Assembly: GCF_019977755.1 (NCBI RefSeq) | Contig: NZ_AP025144.1 | Span: 310,001-374,000, forward strand | Source: Vibrio penaeicida | Lineage (GTDB): Bacteria > Pseudomonadota > Gammaproteobacteria > Enterobacterales > Vibrionaceae | Length of the DNA stretch: 64,000 bases | Reading direction: 5' to 3' | Part shown: positions 62,823-64,000 of the stretch, piece by piece | Layout: every line of letters starts with the position of its first letter | Numbering within the stretch: position 1 is the first letter of the stretch | Translations under genes and position numbers: made by a program | The notes under the pieces: model-generated | What the model was told of the DNA's origin: nothing | What the model saw: only the letters and a program-made list of their open reading frames with translations | Databases searched by the model: none

Positions 62823-64000
62823 TTGTTTGACCGTTATGAAGCCGGTGAACAGGCTGTACTTGTTCATATCAACTTCACGCAAGAAGGTGAATGGGATGAT
62901 CTAGCAGAATGTGAAATGCTAGTGAAGTCCGCAGGGGTTGAAGTTCTGCAAGTTGTCACAGGCAGTCGTCAGTCCCCACACCCTAAATACTATGTCGGGG
63001 AGGGTAAAGCTCAGGAAATTGCTCAAGCAGTGCTAAGCGCTGGAGCAGAAATCGTGATCTTTAACCACTCCCTTTCTCCTGCCCAAGAAAGAAACCTCGA
63101 ACAACTCTTTAAGTGTCGTGTATTGGACCGAACCGGTCTGATCTTAGATATCTTTGCTCAACGCGCTCGAACCCATGAAGGTAAGCTGCAAGTAGAACTG
63201 GCTCAATTACGCCATCTCTCGACGCGCCTAATTCGTGGTTGGACGCATTTGGAGCGACAAAAAGGTGGGATAGGTCTTCGAGGACCAGGTGAAACTCAGC
63301 TAGAAACTGACCGACGTTTATTGCGTGATCGTATAAAAGCCATTCTTCGACGCCTTGATAAGGTAGCGAAGCAAAGGGAGCAAGGTCGCCGAGCTCGTAA
63401 TCGTGCAGAAATCCCAACCTTATCTTTGGTCGGTTACACCAATGCGGGTAAATCGACATTATTTAATCGGATCACCGAAGCAGGTGTTTACGCAGCGGAT
63501 CAATTATTTGCTACGTTAGACCCAACTTTACGTAAGATTGAATTAGACGATGTGGGAGTTGCTATTTTGGCGGATACCGTTGGATTTATCCGACATCTTC
63601 CCCATGACTTAGTCGCTGCATTTAAAGCCACATTACAAGAAACGCAAGAAGCTGACATTTTGTTACATGTTGTCGATGCCAGTGACGAGCGTTTTCGTGA
63701 GAATATCCATGCTGTTCATGAAGTACTAGAAGAGATTGATGCCCATGAGGTGCCAATGCTTGTCGTCATGAACAAGATTGACAATATGGAAGGTCAGAAA
63801 CCCAGAATTGAATATGACGAAGAGGGTATACCTCAACGTGTTTGGGTTTCGGCAATGGAAGGCGAAGGCTTGAAACTGTTGTTTGATGCTCTAACCAAAC
63901 GGTTGGCGAGTCAAATGGTGCAGTATCACCTCCGAATTCCGCCCCAATATCAGGGGAAATTTCGAAGTACATTCTTCCAATTGAAAAGTATTCAACAAGA
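62823..64000 (+). CDS. hflX: GTPase HflX (3' end cut by window)
   Basis: The first 392 codons of the ribosome-splitting GTPase HflX. TTG start (LFDRYEAGEQAVLVHI) with AAGGAG upstream and 26 bases after hfq. The HflX domain is at about 1-195 and the GTPase domain follows: G1 GYTNAGKSTLF, G3 DTVGF, G4 NKID. The full gene should run about 35 more codons past the window end. Confidence 0.96.
   Translation, partial: MFDRYEAGEQAVLVHINFTQEGEWDDLAECEMLVKSAGVEVLQVVTGSRQSPHPKYYVGEGKAQEIAQAVLSAGAEIVIFNHSLSPAQERNLEQLFKCRVLDRTGLILDIFAQRARTHEGKLQVELAQLRHLSTRLIRGWTHLERQKGGIGLRGPGETQLETDRRLLRDRIKAILRRLDKVAKQREQGRRARNRAEIPTLSLVGYTNAGKSTLFNRITEAGVYAADQLFATLDPTLRKIELDDVGVAILADTVGFIRHLPHDLVAAFKATLQETQEADILLHVVDASDERFRENIHAVHEVLEEIDAHEVPMLVVMNKIDNMEGQKPRIEYDEEGIPQRVWVSAMEGEGLKLLFDALTKRLASQMVQYHLRIPPQYQGKFRSTFFQLKSIQQ

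Overview
The window is a piece of the main chromosome of a Vibrio (or close Vibrionaceae) species. Support: the groEL ... efp/epmB ... frdABCD/epmA neighbourhood, a VC2662-type repeat protein beside epmB, and the gammaproteobacterial block psd-rsgA-orn-tRNA(Gly)-queG-tsaE-amiB-mutL-miaA-hfq-hflX in conserved order. I cannot assign a species from the sequence alone.

Layout. 1-2815: 3' end of groEL, a membrane sensor with a degenerate GGDEF domain, and an MgtC-family gene. 2816-35274: a complete Mu-like transposable prophage of 32,459 bp, inserted between the mgtC-like gene and a VC2662-like gene. Both termini can be placed to the base: a 5-bp target duplication AACAA flanks an element that starts TGTA and ends TACA, and the first transposase-binding site begins exactly 15 bp inside each end. 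The early end is on the right. There a rightward LexA-like (S24) repressor diverges from leftward ner, transposase A, transposition protein B, a run of small early ORFs, gemA and mor. The late genes follow leftward: lysis, terminase, portal, protease/scaffold, major head, tail sheath and tube, a -2 frameshift tail chaperone, tape measure, baseplate, and a single beta-helix-like tail fibre next to the left end. No mom-like or gin-like gene is seen. 35275-53977: host genes for EF-P and its lysylation (efp, epmB, epmA), a chitin-binding protein, a nitroreductase, a DUF3015/DUF4105 pair, an unknown lipoprotein, fumarate reductase, transporters, psd, rsgA and orn. 54160-55439: an rRNA-like promoter driving five tRNA-Gly(GCC) and three tRNA-fMet(CAT) genes in tandemly duplicated units, then a broken tRNA-Gly and a terminator. 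55440-55950: a gene-free stretch with two perfect, inverted DnaA boxes and further near-matches, lying between the tRNA-Gly genes and queG. This is the position of the datA DnaA-titration locus in E. coli. 55951-64000: queG, then a rightward overlapping operon tsaE-amiB-mutL-miaA-hfq-hflX, with hflX cut by the window end.

How the parts fit. The prophage looks intact. Its repressor and its transposase share the same N-terminal DNA-binding domain, as in Mu, but the repressor carries a self-cleaving peptidase domain, which would link induction to the SOS response. A palindromic pair of transposase sites at the left end also forms the only visible terminator for the late operon. The host part is ordinary apart from the tRNA/DnaA-box region and some structured intergenic DNA near 47.8 kb.
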